Of a stretch of DNA of 64,000 nucleotides, positions 49,060 to 57,665 are shown piece by piece. Source of the DNA: Clostridium grantii DSM 8605 (GTDB taxonomy: Bacteria > Bacillota > Clostridia > Clostridiales > Clostridiaceae). Within the stretch, counting starts at the first letter, position 1. Each line of letters opens with the position of its first letter. The DNA lies in the NCBI RefSeq assembly GCF_900129965.1, contig NZ_FQXM01000006.1:1-64000 (forward strand). The letters are read 5' to 3'. Both the position numbers and the translations under genes were made by a program. Under the pieces are notes generated by a model that was not told the DNA's origin, searched no databases, and worked only from the letters and a program-made list of their open reading frames with translations.

Positions 49060-51270
49060 TTATGATATGATATTTTTGTCTAATGTACTTAGTATTCTCC
49101 ATTTCAAAGCTGAATACCTATCATAACTTTTAGTATTACTTATCATAAAGTTTAAAGCTTTAACATTGCCTACAAGTACTACCATTTTTTTAGCTCTAGT
49201 TATACCAGTATAAAGCAAATTTTTATTCATTAATAGTGGTGGTCCCATAAACATAGGCATAATAACCACTGGAAATTCACTTCCTTGACTTTTATGTATA
49301 GTCATAGCATAAGCTAGTTCTAACTCATCAAAATAGATTTTTTCATATTCTATCTTTCTATCATCATCAAACCACACTACTATTTTATCTTTATAAATAT
49401 TTTCTATATATCCAATATCTCCATTAAAAACCCCAGTACCTTCTTCTCCATCTCCACTCTTCCATTTGAGTGTGTAATTATTCTTTGTCTGCATAACTTT
49501 ATCGCCAACCCTAAATACACCTTTACTTATTTCTATCTCTTCTTTATTTTCTGACTTAGGATTTAAAACTTTTTGGAGATTTTCATTTAAATTTTCTATA
49601 CCTAAAATTCCTTTTTTCATTGGAGATAAAATTTCAATATGTTTTATTTTATCCCATTTATTGTTAAATTTAGGTAATCTTTCATTCATCAACTCTATTA
49701 TCAAATCCATTATAAAATTTGAATTATCTTCATTTATAAAATAAAAATCCGTATCTTTTTTATTCAAAACTGGCATTTCGCCATTATTAATTTTGTGTGC
49801 ATTTACAACTATCATGCTTTCTTCTGCTTGCCTAAATATTTCTTTAAGTCTTACTACTTTAACACATTGGCTATTTATCAAATCACTAAGCACATTTCCT
49901 GGTCCTACTGAAGGTAATTGGTCAGCATCTCCCACAATAATAAGTCTTGTTCCTTTAGGGATAGCTTTTAGTAAAGAATTCATAAGCATTATATCAATCA
50001 TGGATGCTTCATCCACAATTAAAACATCACATTGTAATGGTGATTCTTCTCCTCGTTGAAAATTATAATCTTCTTCCTCGTTAAATCCAAATTCTAACAA
50101 TCTATGAATTGTTTTAGATTCCCTACCTGTTGCTTCCGTCATACGTTTAGCTGCCCGTCCTGTTGGTGCAGCCATAAACACTGTCATACTAGCATTTTCA
50201 AACATTTCTGTTATGCATTTAATTATTGTAGTTTTTCCTGTTCCTGGTCCTCCAGTAATTATCTCTATTCCATTTTGGAATGCACCCGTTATAGCTTCCT
50301 TTTGAATTGGTGCAAAAGTTATTTTATTATTACTCTCAAACTCTTTTATTTCTTCCTCAATATTTATTTGAACATCCTTGTATTCATCTGTTGCTAAAGT
50401 TAAAATCTTCACTGTTACTCCAAGCTCATAATAATAAAATTGCAAAGTAAATACACAGGGCACTTCATCAATATCTTCAATTTTTATCTTATTATTTAAA
50501 ACACATTCATTAATATTAGAATATATATCTTCTACTGATACCAATAAAATCTTTTCGCATTCATTCATTAATTTTTCCAAAGGTAAATAGGTATTCCCCA
50601 TAGCACAAAATTGATTTAAAACAAAAATAATTCCACTTTGTATTCTATAAGAAGAATTAATTTCTATTCCAATACTTTGAGCAATTTTATCTGCAGTTTT
50701 AAATCCTATACCTTTTATATCTTCAACTAGCATATAAGGATTTTCTTTAACAATACCAATAGCATCCTTACCATATTTATGGTGCACTTTAACACATTGA
50801 GAGGGTGTTAATCCATAGGTTTGAAAAAAAATCATTACATTTTGAATTTCTCTTCCATTCAAATATGACTCTGCTATTTTTTCAGCTTTTTTCTCTCCTA
50901 TGCCATCAATTTCAGTTAATCTTTCTATATTATTATCTAAAATTTCTAAAGTTTTCTCTCCGAAAAAATCAACGATTTTTTTTGCAGTAACAGGTCCAAT
51001 ACCTGATATTACTCCTGAAGATAAATATTTTTTTATCCCATCTATAGAGTTTGGAACTACTTCCTCACAGGACTGAACTTTAAATTGTTGTCCAAACTTA
51101 GGATGAATAAACCATTCCCCTGTTAACTTTAAATTTATACCTTCTTGTATATAAGGAATAAACCCAGTTATTGTATGAATATCATCATCATCTTTTATTT
51201 TGGCTATAATATAACCATTGCTTTCATTCTGAAATATAATATCGGATACTACACCTAAAATTTCTGACAT
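49060..51270 (-). CDS. recD2: RecD2-type SF1B DNA helicase
   Basis: A 736-residue 5'-3' helicase outside a RecBC context. The N-terminal OB-like domain and tandem helix-hairpin-helix repeats (about 80-200, IGPVTAKKIVDFFG and IDGIGEKKAEKIA) are typical of RecD2. The motor follows: Walker A GGPGTGKT (340-347), DEASMID for motif II, and the terminal AMTIHKSQGSEFP motif. RecD2 acts in DNA repair and mismatch tolerance. It sits just upstream of the ComFA-like and comFC genes; 24 bases separate it from the next gene, so cotranscription is likely. Start ATG with AGGAGAG. Confidence 0.95.
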   Translation of the reverse strand: MSEILGVVSDIIFQNESNGYIIAKIKDDDDIHTITGFIPYIQEGINLKLTGEWFIHPKFGQQFKVQSCEEVVPNSIDGIKKYLSSGVISGIGPVTAKKIVDFFGEKTLEILDNNIERLTEIDGIGEKKAEKIAESYLNGREIQNVMIFFQTYGLTPSQCVKVHHKYGKDAIGIVKENPYMLVEDIKGIGFKTADKIAQSIGIEINSSYRIQSGIIFVLNQFCAMGNTYLPLEKLMNECEKILLVSVEDIYSNINECVLNNKIKIEDIDEVPCVFTLQFYYYELGVTVKILTLATDEYKDVQINIEEEIKEFESNNKITFAPIQKEAITGAFQNGIEIITGGPGTGKTTIIKCITEMFENASMTVFMAAPTGRAAKRMTEATGRESKTIHRLLEFGFNEEEDYNFQRGEESPLQCDVLIVDEASMIDIMLMNSLLKAIPKGTRLIIVGDADQLPSVGPGNVLSDLINSQCVKVVRLKEIFRQAEESMIVVNAHKINNGEMPVLNKKDTDFYFINEDNSNFIMDLIIELMNERLPKFNNKWDKIKHIEILSPMKKGILGIENLNENLQKVLNPKSENKEEIEISKGVFRVGDKVMQTKNNYTLKWKSGDGEEGTGVFNGDIGYIENIYKDKIVVWFDDDRKIEYEKIYFDELELAYAMTIHKSQGSEFPVVIMPMFMGPPLLMNKNLLYTGITRAKKMVVLVGNVKALNFMISNTKSYDRYSALKWRILSTLDKNIIS

Positions 51271-51472
51271 AAACTCTCCTCTAAACAGTTTTTACAAAAT
51301 TCCTTACTTTATAATAACAAGTATACATCTATACTTAGTATATTTCTTAATTATACCATTTTATAATTTATTTTTAACCTTTTTTTTCAAATTACATGTT
51401 ATTATAAATATAACTTCCTAAATAAATAATATATATATATATTATTTTTAACATAAACTTTAGTTATTAATC

Positions 51473-51511
51473 AAAAAGGTATATCTTATTTAAATAAGAT
51501 ATACCTTTTTT
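51473..51511. terminator. metK terminator, perfect palindrome
   Basis: AAAAAGGTATATCTTATTT is followed directly by its complement, forming a 19-bp stem centred on TTTAAA. T-runs lie on both strands. Confidence 0.9.
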
Positions 51512-51513
51512 AA

Positions 51514-52689
51514 TTATAGATACTTTTTAATTTCTTCTACTTTATTCAACTCTTCCCATGGAAGATTCAAATCATTTCTACCGAAATGTCCATATGCAGC
51601 TGTTTGCTTGTAAATTGGTCTTCTTAAATTTAAGTTTTCTATTATAGCACCTGGTCTTAAATCAAAAACCTTCTTAACAACTTCTGTTATTTCTGCTTCA
51701 TTTAATTTTGATGTTCCAAAAGTTTCAACTGTAATTGACACTGGCTCTGCTACACCTATTGCATAAGCTAATTCAACTTCTAATTTATCTGCAACTCCTG
51801 CTGCAACTAAGTTTTTAGCTACCCATCTAGCTGCATAAGCTGCTGATCTATCAACTTTTGTGCAATCTTTTCCTGAGAAAGCTCCACCACCGTGTCTTCC
51901 CATTCCACCATAAGTATCTACAATAATTTTTCTTCCTGTTAATCCTGAATCGCCTTGTGGTCCACCAATTACAAATCTACCAGTTGGATTAATGTAATAT
52001 TTAGTGTTTTCATCTAACCATTCTGCTTGAATAGAAGATTCTACAACTTCTTTAATTAAATCTTCTCTAATTTGTTCTTGTGTAGCATCTGGATCATGTT
52101 GTGTAGATATAACAATAGCATCAACTCTTACTGGTTTGTTATCTTCATACTCAACAGTTACTTGTGTTTTTCCATCTGGTCTTAAATATGGTAATGTGCC
52201 ATTTTTTCTAACTTCAGTTAATTTTCTTGATAGTTTTTGTGCTAAACTTATTGGAAGTGGCATGTATTCCTCAGTTTCATTAGTAGCATAACCAAACATC
52301 ATTCCTTGGTCTCCAGCTCCTACTGACTCAATATCTGCTTTTTGTCCTTCTTTAAATTCTAAAGCATTATCAACACCCATAGCTATATCTACAGATTGCT
52401 CATCTATTGAAGTTAAAACTGCACACGTATCAGCGTCAAATCCGTATTTAGCTCTTGTATATCCAATTTCTTTAATTGTATTTCTTACCACTTTAGGAAT
52501 ATCAACATAACAATTAGTTGTTATTTCTCCCATAACTAATACCATTCCTGTTGTAACTGCTGTTTCACATGCAACTCTACCATTTGGATCTTGTTCCATA
52601 ATAGCGTCTAATATTGAATCTGAAATTTGATCACAAATTTTATCTGGATGTCCCTCTGTAACTGATTCTGATGTAAATAATTTTTTCAT
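51514..52689 (-). CDS. metK: S-adenosylmethionine synthetase
   Basis: A 391-residue enzyme that makes SAM from methionine and ATP. It has the ATP-binding GHPDKICDQISD near the N-terminus, GAGDQGMMFGYA in the middle, GGGAFSGKDCTKVDRS with the phosphate-binding lysines, and the usual GRNDLNLPWE close to the C-terminus. It is controlled by the SAM-I riboswitch directly upstream: high SAM ends transcription. GGGAGGAG precedes the ATG. Confidence 0.98.
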   Translation of the reverse strand: MKKLFTSESVTEGHPDKICDQISDSILDAIMEQDPNGRVACETAVTTGMVLVMGEITTNCYVDIPKVVRNTIKEIGYTRAKYGFDADTCAVLTSIDEQSVDIAMGVDNALEFKEGQKADIESVGAGDQGMMFGYATNETEEYMPLPISLAQKLSRKLTEVRKNGTLPYLRPDGKTQVTVEYEDNKPVRVDAIVISTQHDPDATQEQIREDLIKEVVESSIQAEWLDENTKYYINPTGRFVIGGPQGDSGLTGRKIIVDTYGGMGRHGGGAFSGKDCTKVDRSAAYAARWVAKNLVAAGVADKLEVELAYAIGVAEPVSITVETFGTSKLNEAEITEVVKKVFDLRPGAIIENLNLRRPIYKQTAAYGHFGRNDLNLPWEELNKVEEIKKYL

Positions 52690-52708
52690 TTTTTTACTCC
52701 TCCCAAAA

Positions 52709-52742
52709 AAAATTATACCTCTTCAATATTTATCGAAGAGGT
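52709..52742 (-). terminator. Expression-platform terminator of the SAM riboswitch
   Basis: ACCTCTTC and GAAGAGGT form an eight-bp stem with a ten-base loop, followed by ATAATTTTTTTT on the minus strand, between the aptamer and metK. Confidence 0.88.
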
Positions 52743-52760
52743 TTTTATGTTGAAATAAAA

Positions 52761-52858
52761 ACTTATCTTGCAGTTTCCTGCAGGATTTAGCACCTTGGTA
52801 CACACTGTACTGGTTGCTGGGTTTCTTTGGGCCATTCCCTCCACCTCTCTTGATAAGT
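52761..52858 (-). ncRNA. SAM-I riboswitch (S-box)
   Basis: On the minus strand the canonical S-box is visible: a closing helix ACTTATC/GATAAGT, AGAGAGGTGGAGGGA, the CCCAAAGAAACCCAGCAACC block, and GGTGCTAAATCC. It binds S-adenosylmethionine and switches metK off by terminator formation. Confidence 0.97.
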
Positions 52859-52893
52859 ATTATTAAGTTTTTTATTATTTTCAAACCACCGTT

Positions 52894-52922
52894 ATAGTAA
52901 CATAGTGGTTTTATTGTGTCAA
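52894..52922 (-). promoter_or_regulatory. metK promoter
   Basis: A perfect TTGACA (52917-52922) on the minus strand, 17 bases, then TACTAT (52894-52899). The start point falls about 30 bases before the SAM aptamer. Confidence 0.7.
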
Positions 52923-53035
52923 TGCTTTTTATACATTTATTTTAGTTTTTATGGTTTATTTTAATTTCATTTAAATTATTCAAGTACACCGTAAATTTAT
53001 CTCAGCTATTTCTAAACTTCTAATGCAAAAAAATA

Positions 53036-53067
53036 AAAAAGCATCAATTCTAGATTGATGTTTTTTT
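53036..53067 (-). terminator. Terminator of the tRNA cluster
   Basis: AGCATCAAT and ATTGATG fold back around a CTAGA loop, followed on the minus strand by a T-run. Confidence 0.85.
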
Positions 53068-53069
53068 AT

Positions 53070-53154
53070 TGGTGGAGGAAGATGGATTCGAACCATCGAA
53101 ACTAACGTAACAGATTTACAGTCTGCCCCCTTTGGCCACTCGGGAACTCCTCCA
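53070..53154 (-). tRNA. tRNA-Tyr(GTA), copy 2 in the cluster
   Basis: An 85-base class II tRNA with a long variable arm, encoded CCA, and anticodon loop containing GTA (GACTGTAAATC). Identical in sequence to the tRNA at 53287-53371. Last of four tRNA genes before the terminator. Confidence 0.97.
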
Positions 53155-53201
53155 TATATAATTTTTAAACTTTTCAAACCAATTCCAACATTTCATATGA
53201 A

Positions 53202-53277
53202 TGGTGGGCACAACAGGGTTCGAACCTGTGACCCCCTGCTTGTAAGGCAGGTGCTCTCCCAGCTGAGCTATGCGCCC
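53202..53277 (-). tRNA. tRNA-Val(TAC)
   Basis: A 76-base cloverleaf beginning GGGCGCATAGCTC with CCA encoded. The anticodon stem CTGCC/GGCAG (with loop TTACAAG) gives anticodon TAC. It lies between the two tRNA-Tyr genes. Confidence 0.96.
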
Positions 53278-53286
53278 ATTCATTAA

Positions 53287-53371
53287 TGGTGGAGGAAGAT
53301 GGATTCGAACCATCGAAACTAACGTAACAGATTTACAGTCTGCCCCCTTTGGCCACTCGGGAACTCCTCCA
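53287..53371 (-). tRNA. tRNA-Tyr(GTA), copy 1 in the cluster
   Basis: An 85-base class II tRNA, anticodon GTA, encoded CCA, identical to the copy at 53070-53154. Only three bases separate it from tRNA-Thr. Confidence 0.97.
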
Positions 53372-53374
53372 TGT

Positions 53375-53450
<76 letters not shown>

Positions 53451-53490
53451 TAATTAAGTTTTACCGGCATTTCTCTTGCCGACGAATTAA

Positions 53491-53519
53491 AGTATATCAA
53501 GATATTCGATTTATTCCAA
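53491..53519 (-). promoter_or_regulatory. Promoter of the tRNA cluster
   Basis: TTGGAA (53514-53519) and TATACT (53491-53496) on the minus strand are separated by 17 bases, about 40 bases before tRNA-Thr. A small CGGCA/TGCCG hairpin lies in the leader. Confidence 0.7.
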
Positions 53520-53606
53520 ACTCCATTTAAGGCTATTTGATAAGATTAAATCTAATTTAAGCTAAAAATCTCCTATTTACTTCTATTTTCGCATTTAAAA
53601 TATTTT

Positions 53607-54248
53607 TTAAAAATCATCTTCTTCTATAGCTTTAATGTTTATATAATCATCCATAATTTCTTTAACTTTTGCATAATCTTCATTTGATAACCTGCTTTTC
53701 AGTAATAAAATAGCTTTTTTTGCTCCCTCATCTCTGTCATCCATGTATAAATATTCTTTCATGCAAGCATAGTCAATAGGCGAAAGTTTACTCCCAACTA
53801 CTAATAATTTTTCTTTATCAGATAATGTTAGGCTGCTAAAAATTTCAGATGAAGAAACTTTAAAAACACTAACATCTTCAACTATCTCAGTTTTAGAACT
53901 ATCATATTTATTTATTTCTTCTTTTGTTTCATCAACTTTTTTTTCTTCATTTTGAATATTCGTATTATCTGTATTTTTTTCTATTAAATTATCTTTATTA
54001 TTATCATTAGTTTGATTGCTTTCATCAAAACTATTTTTTTCTTCTTTATCATTAGTTTTAAAGTTAATTTGATTTGATTCTTCAATCAAATTATCATTAT
54101 CTATTTTTTCTTTTATATCCATAGATATAGATTTTTCAATATTGTTTTTTTCATAGTTTCCACTATTTGATATGCCAAAAAGCATAGCTAGAATAGCTAT
54201 AAAACTACTAATTACAAAAATAGATGTATAAATATTTTCTCTTTTCAT
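53607..54248 (-). CDS. Uncharacterised membrane-anchored protein
   Basis: A 213-residue protein with a single N-terminal membrane helix (about residues 9-26, TSIFVISSFIAILAMLFG) and a very acidic, Asn/Lys/Glu-rich, low-complexity linker (about 30-125). The compact C-terminal domain (about 130-205) contains LSDKEKLLVVGSKLSPIDYA, then RLSNEDYAKVKEIMDDYI. The C-terminal domain would lie outside the cell or in the intermembrane space of the forespore. I do not recognise the family. It is divergent from yyaC, next to sporulation genes, so a sporulation role is possible but unproven. Confidence 0.7.
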   Translation of the reverse strand: MKRENIYTSIFVISSFIAILAMLFGISNSGNYEKNNIEKSISMDIKEKIDNDNLIEESNQINFKTNDKEEKNSFDESNQTNDNNKDNLIEKNTDNTNIQNEEKKVDETKEEINKYDSSKTEIVEDVSVFKVSSSEIFSSLTLSDKEKLLVVGSKLSPIDYACMKEYLYMDDRDEGAKKAILLLKSRLSNEDYAKVKEIMDDYINIKAIEEDDF

Positions 54249-54350
54249 TAAGCACCTCCATATATTACTCTGTCCTTATTTTAAAAAAAATATACCATTT
54301 TTTAATAAAATTTGAATTTACTTCATATACATTTACAGGGGGTGACTCTT

Positions 54351-54890
54351 TTGAATAAATTAAAAGTTCATTATAATGAAAATCTTTCTTATTATAAAGT
54401 TGCTTATTTTCTAAAAGATTATATAGATTCTAATTCAATTATAATCTGCATAGGTACAGATAGATGTATTGGCGACTGTTTAGGTCCTGTAGTTGGATCA
54501 ATGCTTACTCATGAAAATTTTCCTCTAGAAGTTTTTGGAACTGTAAATTCTCCAATACACGCTTTAAACCTAGATTTTAATTTAAAAGCTATAAAAAAAA
54601 ATAATCCCAATTCCAAAATAATAGCTATAGATGCTTGTTTAGGTGATTCAAAAAATATAGGTGAGATACAAGCTAGAGATTATCCTATTCATCCTGGCAA
54701 AGGTGTAGGAAAATCACTCCCTAACGTAGGTGATAGTTCAATTATAGGAATCGTAGACTCTAGCGAAAATAATGAACTCTTCACAAATAGAAATATAAGA
54801 TTAAATTTAATTGTAGAAATGTCTAAAGTTATAAAAGATGCTATTATACACTCTTATTATCTTTATAATTTAGAGAATAAAAAGCTGTAG
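54351..54890 (+). CDS. yyaC: YyaC-type spore protease-like protein (DUF1256)
   Basis: A 179-residue protein of the DUF1256 (YyaC) group, distantly related to the germination protease Gpr. It has ICIGTDRCIGDCLGPVVGSM, then FGTVNSPIHALNL, IAIDACLGDSKNIGEI, and PGKGVGKSLPNVGDSSIIGI. In Bacillus, yyaC is expressed under sporulation control. The start is the TTG at 54351, because GGGGGTGA lies a few bases upstream. It ends next to a terminator shared with the convergent mbl gene. Confidence 0.92.
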   Translation: MNKLKVHYNENLSYYKVAYFLKDYIDSNSIIICIGTDRCIGDCLGPVVGSMLTHENFPLEVFGTVNSPIHALNLDFNLKAIKKNNPNSKIIAIDACLGDSKNIGEIQARDYPIHPGKGVGKSLPNVGDSSIIGIVDSSENNELFTNRNIRLNLIVEMSKVIKDAIIHSYYLYNLENKKL

Positions 54891-54951
54891 GGATTTTTCC
54901 CCAAGGATGATTTTCTTCAAAAATCTTAAATTATAAAAAGATCAAAAAATT

Positions 54952-54984
54952 AAAAGATGCCTCTACTCTGAGACATCTTTTTTT
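54952..54984. terminator. Terminator between yyaC and mbl
   Basis: AAAGATG-c-CTC and GAG-a-CATCTTT form a ten-bp stem with one mismatch and end in seven T residues. Confidence 0.8.
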
Positions 54985-56011
54985 ATTCTAAAAAGTTTAT
55001 ATCGCTATTATAAAGACCATTTATTTCATCAATATAATTAAGAGATTCTCCGGTGCCAAGTGCAACACATGAAATAGGATTTTCTGCCACATATACTGGA
55101 ACTTTAGTAACACTTTCTATAAGCTTGTCTAGCCCATATAGCAAAGCACCTCCACCAGTCATATATATTCCATTATCTGCAATATCTGCAGCTAATTCTG
55201 GCGGTGTTCTTTCTAAGACTGCATGTGTACTTTCAGCAATTGCATTAACAGCTTCACTAAGTCCTTCTCTAAGTTCTTCCGAAGTTATGGTTACATTTTT
55301 AGGTAATCCTGTTATTAAATCTCTTCCTCTTACATCCATGGTAAGATCAACTTCTCTTTTAAATGCAGTACCTATGTTTATCTTTAAATCTTCTGCTGAT
55401 CTTTCACCTATCATTAATTTATGTTTTCTTCTTACATACCTAATGATAGCTTCATCGAATTTATCTCCAGCAATTTTAATAGAGCTTCTAACAACCATTC
55501 CGCCCAAAGATATAACGGCTATATCAGTGGTTCCACCACCAATATCAATTATCATCTTACCACTTGCTTTTGTTATATCTAGTCCTGCTCCAATAGCAGC
55601 CGCAATTGGTTCTTCTATCAATGTTACTTTTTTTGCACCACAAGTCATAGCAGCATCTTTAACAGCCCTTTGCTCAACTCCTGTAGCTTGGCATGGTACA
55701 CATATAATAATTCTAGATGCCTTGCTTCTTTTTTCTTTTAAAGCTTTTTTTATAAAATGCTTTAACATTTTTTCAGTAACATCGTAATCAGAAATTACAC
55801 CATCTCTTAAAGGACGGATAGATACAATATTACCCGGTGTTCGACCAATCATTTTTCTTGCTTCTTCACCTACTGCTAAAACTTCATTTGTATCCTTATT
55901 AATTGCAATTACAGAAGGTTCTTTAAGAACTACGCCTTTGCCTTTTACATATACTAATACTGTAGCTGTTCCTAAATCAATTCCAACATCAGATTTTGCA
56001 TTCCAAAACAT
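54983..56011 (-). CDS. mbl: MreB-like cytoskeletal protein Mbl
   Basis: A 342-residue actin-fold ATPase that guides side-wall peptidoglycan synthesis. Phosphate 1 is GIDLGTATVLVYVKGKG, phosphate 2 is IIDIGGGTTDIAVISLGG, and the adenosine motif is TGGGALLYGLDKL. The position directly after spoIIID is that of mbl in B. subtilis, which favours Mbl over MreB, though the two cannot be told apart by sequence alone here. Confidence 0.9.
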   Translation of the reverse strand: MFWNAKSDVGIDLGTATVLVYVKGKGVVLKEPSVIAINKDTNEVLAVGEEARKMIGRTPGNIVSIRPLRDGVISDYDVTEKMLKHFIKKALKEKRSKASRIIICVPCQATGVEQRAVKDAAMTCGAKKVTLIEEPIAAAIGAGLDITKASGKMIIDIGGGTTDIAVISLGGMVVRSSIKIAGDKFDEAIIRYVRRKHKLMIGERSAEDLKINIGTAFKREVDLTMDVRGRDLITGLPKNVTITSEELREGLSEAVNAIAESTHAVLERTPPELAADIADNGIYMTGGGALLYGLDKLIESVTKVPVYVAENPISCVALGTGESLNYIDEINGLYNSDINFLE

Positions 56012-56123
56012 TATTTCTCACTCCTGCTCATTAGTATTATAAATACCCACAATTAATATTATATACATATATCAGCTTAATTTCTATAACCTTATTAAAA
56101 AATTTGTATTTTTTTGAACTTAT

Positions 56124-56378
56124 TTACCCTTCAATTATTTTATATTTCATTTTTGTGGCTTTTCCGCCTCTAATATGTCTCTCTGATTTATTTAAATCTA
56201 ATACTATCTTGGCCTCTTTTGCTATTTGAGGATTAATTTTAGGTAATCTTTCTGTCATATCTTTGTGTATAGTACTTTTACTTACTCCAAAAACTTTTGC
56301 TGTTTTTCTTATTGTAGCTTTTGATTCTATTATATAATTAGCTACTTCTAAAACTCTTTCTTCAATGTAATCTTTCAA
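56124..56378 (-). CDS. spoIIID: Sporulation transcriptional regulator SpoIIID
   Basis: An 84-residue mother-cell regulator with a single helix-turn-helix (TIRKTAKVFGVSKSTIHKDM) and a basic C-terminal tail (RHIRGGKATKMKYK) that also contacts DNA. It activates and represses many sigma-E genes. The start is TTG at 56378, with AGGAGG seven bases upstream. A CATACAAAT -10 (56407-56415 on the complement) fits sigma-E. It is followed by mbl. Confidence 0.97.
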   Translation of the reverse strand: MKDYIEERVLEVANYIIESKATIRKTAKVFGVSKSTIHKDMTERLPKINPQIAKEAKIVLDLNKSERHIRGGKATKMKYKIIEG

Positions 56379-56447
56379 AAGACTTCCTCCTTAACTATCT
56401 ATATTAATTTGTATGCTTTTTAATATATTTCAATACCTAGTATGTAA

Positions 56448-56478
56448 CCAATCCCCAATATATAGTATTGGGGATTGG
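56448..56478. repeat. Very stable 13-bp hairpin between spoIIQ and spoIIID
   Basis: CCAATCCCCAATA (56448-56460) is perfectly complementary to TATTGGGGATTGG (56466-56478). A T-run follows only on the plus strand, so it is not a classical terminator for spoIIQ, which is on the minus strand. It may instead be an mRNA 3' stabiliser. Confidence 0.8.
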
Positions 56479-56486
56479 CTGATTTT

Positions 56487-57284
56487 TTAATATTTTACAT
56501 ATTTCAAAGGATCCACACTTGAATATTGTGATAAATCACTTTCTCCCTTTAAAACTTCAAAATGTAAAAATTCATTTCCATACTCTTCATAAGCAGCTCT
56601 TACAGTTGTAGCTCCTATTGTACCTATTTTATCTCCTTGTTTAACACTATCTCCAACTTTAATATTTATATCAGTCCCTAAGTTAGCATAAACAGTTCTT
56701 AATCCTGATTGAGCATGGTAAATAACAACTTTAGCACCATCTTCAGTGCTGGTTGATACCTCTTTAACTTCTCCATCCATTGCTGCTACAACTTCTTCTC
56801 CTAACTTTCCTACTATATCAATACCAAAGTTAGGTCTACTTGATTCTGTAGTATTCCAAAAAACTGGCGCTTCAGAATAAGGTCTTACTAATTCTCCCTC
56901 AGCAGGGTTAACAAAAGTTTTAGAACTTGTATTTGCAACCGGTGCAGTAGCTAATGCTGTTTGCTCATTTGAATTGCTTTGTGATGATTCTTTTTTATCA
57001 TCATCCTCAATAACTAAAACTGACTCATCTTCTTTTGCTTGTAATGCATTGTTATAAAATTCATCTTCGCTAGCATCTGCTGTTCTTTCTTCAATTTTTT
57101 GTTCTTGTAGCTCCGCCACCTCTGATTTTTCTGTTGCAGCTTTTTTATTATCAGCAGTGAAATTTTTACTTGTAGTTACTGCTGCAATTGTTGCTGCTAT
57201 ACACAAGCATACAAACAAGGATAAATAAAACGTCTCATTTTTGAAAATATTACCTTTCTTTTTATTATTATCTTTATTTTCCAT
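56487..57284 (-). CDS. spoIIQ: SpoIIQ-like LytM-domain protein, degenerate active site
   Basis: A 265-residue protein with one membrane helix (about residues 18-36), a low-complexity linker, and a C-terminal LytM/M23 fold (about 125-262). The position after spoIID and before spoIIID, and the architecture, identify SpoIIQ, the forespore partner of SpoIIIAH in the engulfment channel. The LytM active site is degenerate: the first metal histidine is Asn152 (PNFGID, with Asp156 kept), and HxH reads FLH (Phe239, His241). So it is probably not an endopeptidase. AGGAGG lies seven bases from the ATG. Confidence 0.9.
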   Translation of the reverse strand: MENKDNNKKKGNIFKNETFYLSLFVCLCIAATIAAVTTSKNFTADNKKAATEKSEVAELQEQKIEERTADASEDEFYNNALQAKEDESVLVIEDDDKKESSQSNSNEQTALATAPVANTSSKTFVNPAEGELVRPYSEAPVFWNTTESSRPNFGIDIVGKLGEEVVAAMDGEVKEVSTSTEDGAKVVIYHAQSGLRTVYANLGTDINIKVGDSVKQGDKIGTIGATTVRAAYEEYGNEFLHFEVLKGESDLSQYSSVDPLKYVKY

Positions 57285-57384
57285 TTAAAACACCTCCTGT
57301 TTTGTAGTTTGTCCGGTAGTCACAAAAAAATACATATATATGAAAAAAATATTTCCTTATATTTCTATAAATTTCGACACAACA

Positions 57385-57425
57385 AAAAAACTAAAGTCGC
57401 TAATTAAGCGTTGCTTTAGTTTTTT
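57385..57425 (-). terminator. spoIID terminator, displaced by a repeat
   Basis: AAAAAACTAAAG pairs with CTTTAGTTTTTT around an inner CGCT/AGCG helix. It is about 240 bases past the spoIID stop, because the 212-bp repeat lies between. Confidence 0.75.
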
Positions 57426-57438
57426 ATATTATACAATA

Positions 57439-57650
57439 GAGTTAAAAAGCGAAGAAACTATTTGTAGGGGCGGGTTTCCATGCCCGCCCGCTGTAGTTTC
57501 CCAATTAAATTACAATTACAGTAAAATCGTAATGAAAATATTATACTACTTTCTGTATTTTGTATTTTTTATCAATATTATATATGTAATTATTATATAT
57601 GTAATTTATAGGCATAGCGGGGCGGCGTGGAAACCGCCCCCTACGAGTTA
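57439..57650 (+). repeat. 212-bp GC-ended repeat, copy 2
   Basis: By eye identical over its length to the reverse complement of 32671-32882. The GC-rich ends (TGTAGGGGCGGGTTTCCATG and its imperfect inverse) enclose an AT-rich core. It sits between spoIID and its terminator. Confidence 0.9.
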
Positions 57651-57665
57651 ATTCGTCTTTTTTCT

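Noticed and set aside
55053..55787. Long plus-strand frame inside mbl
   Set aside because: Shadow of a strongly conserved actin-like gene; the composition is typical of reversed coding sequence.
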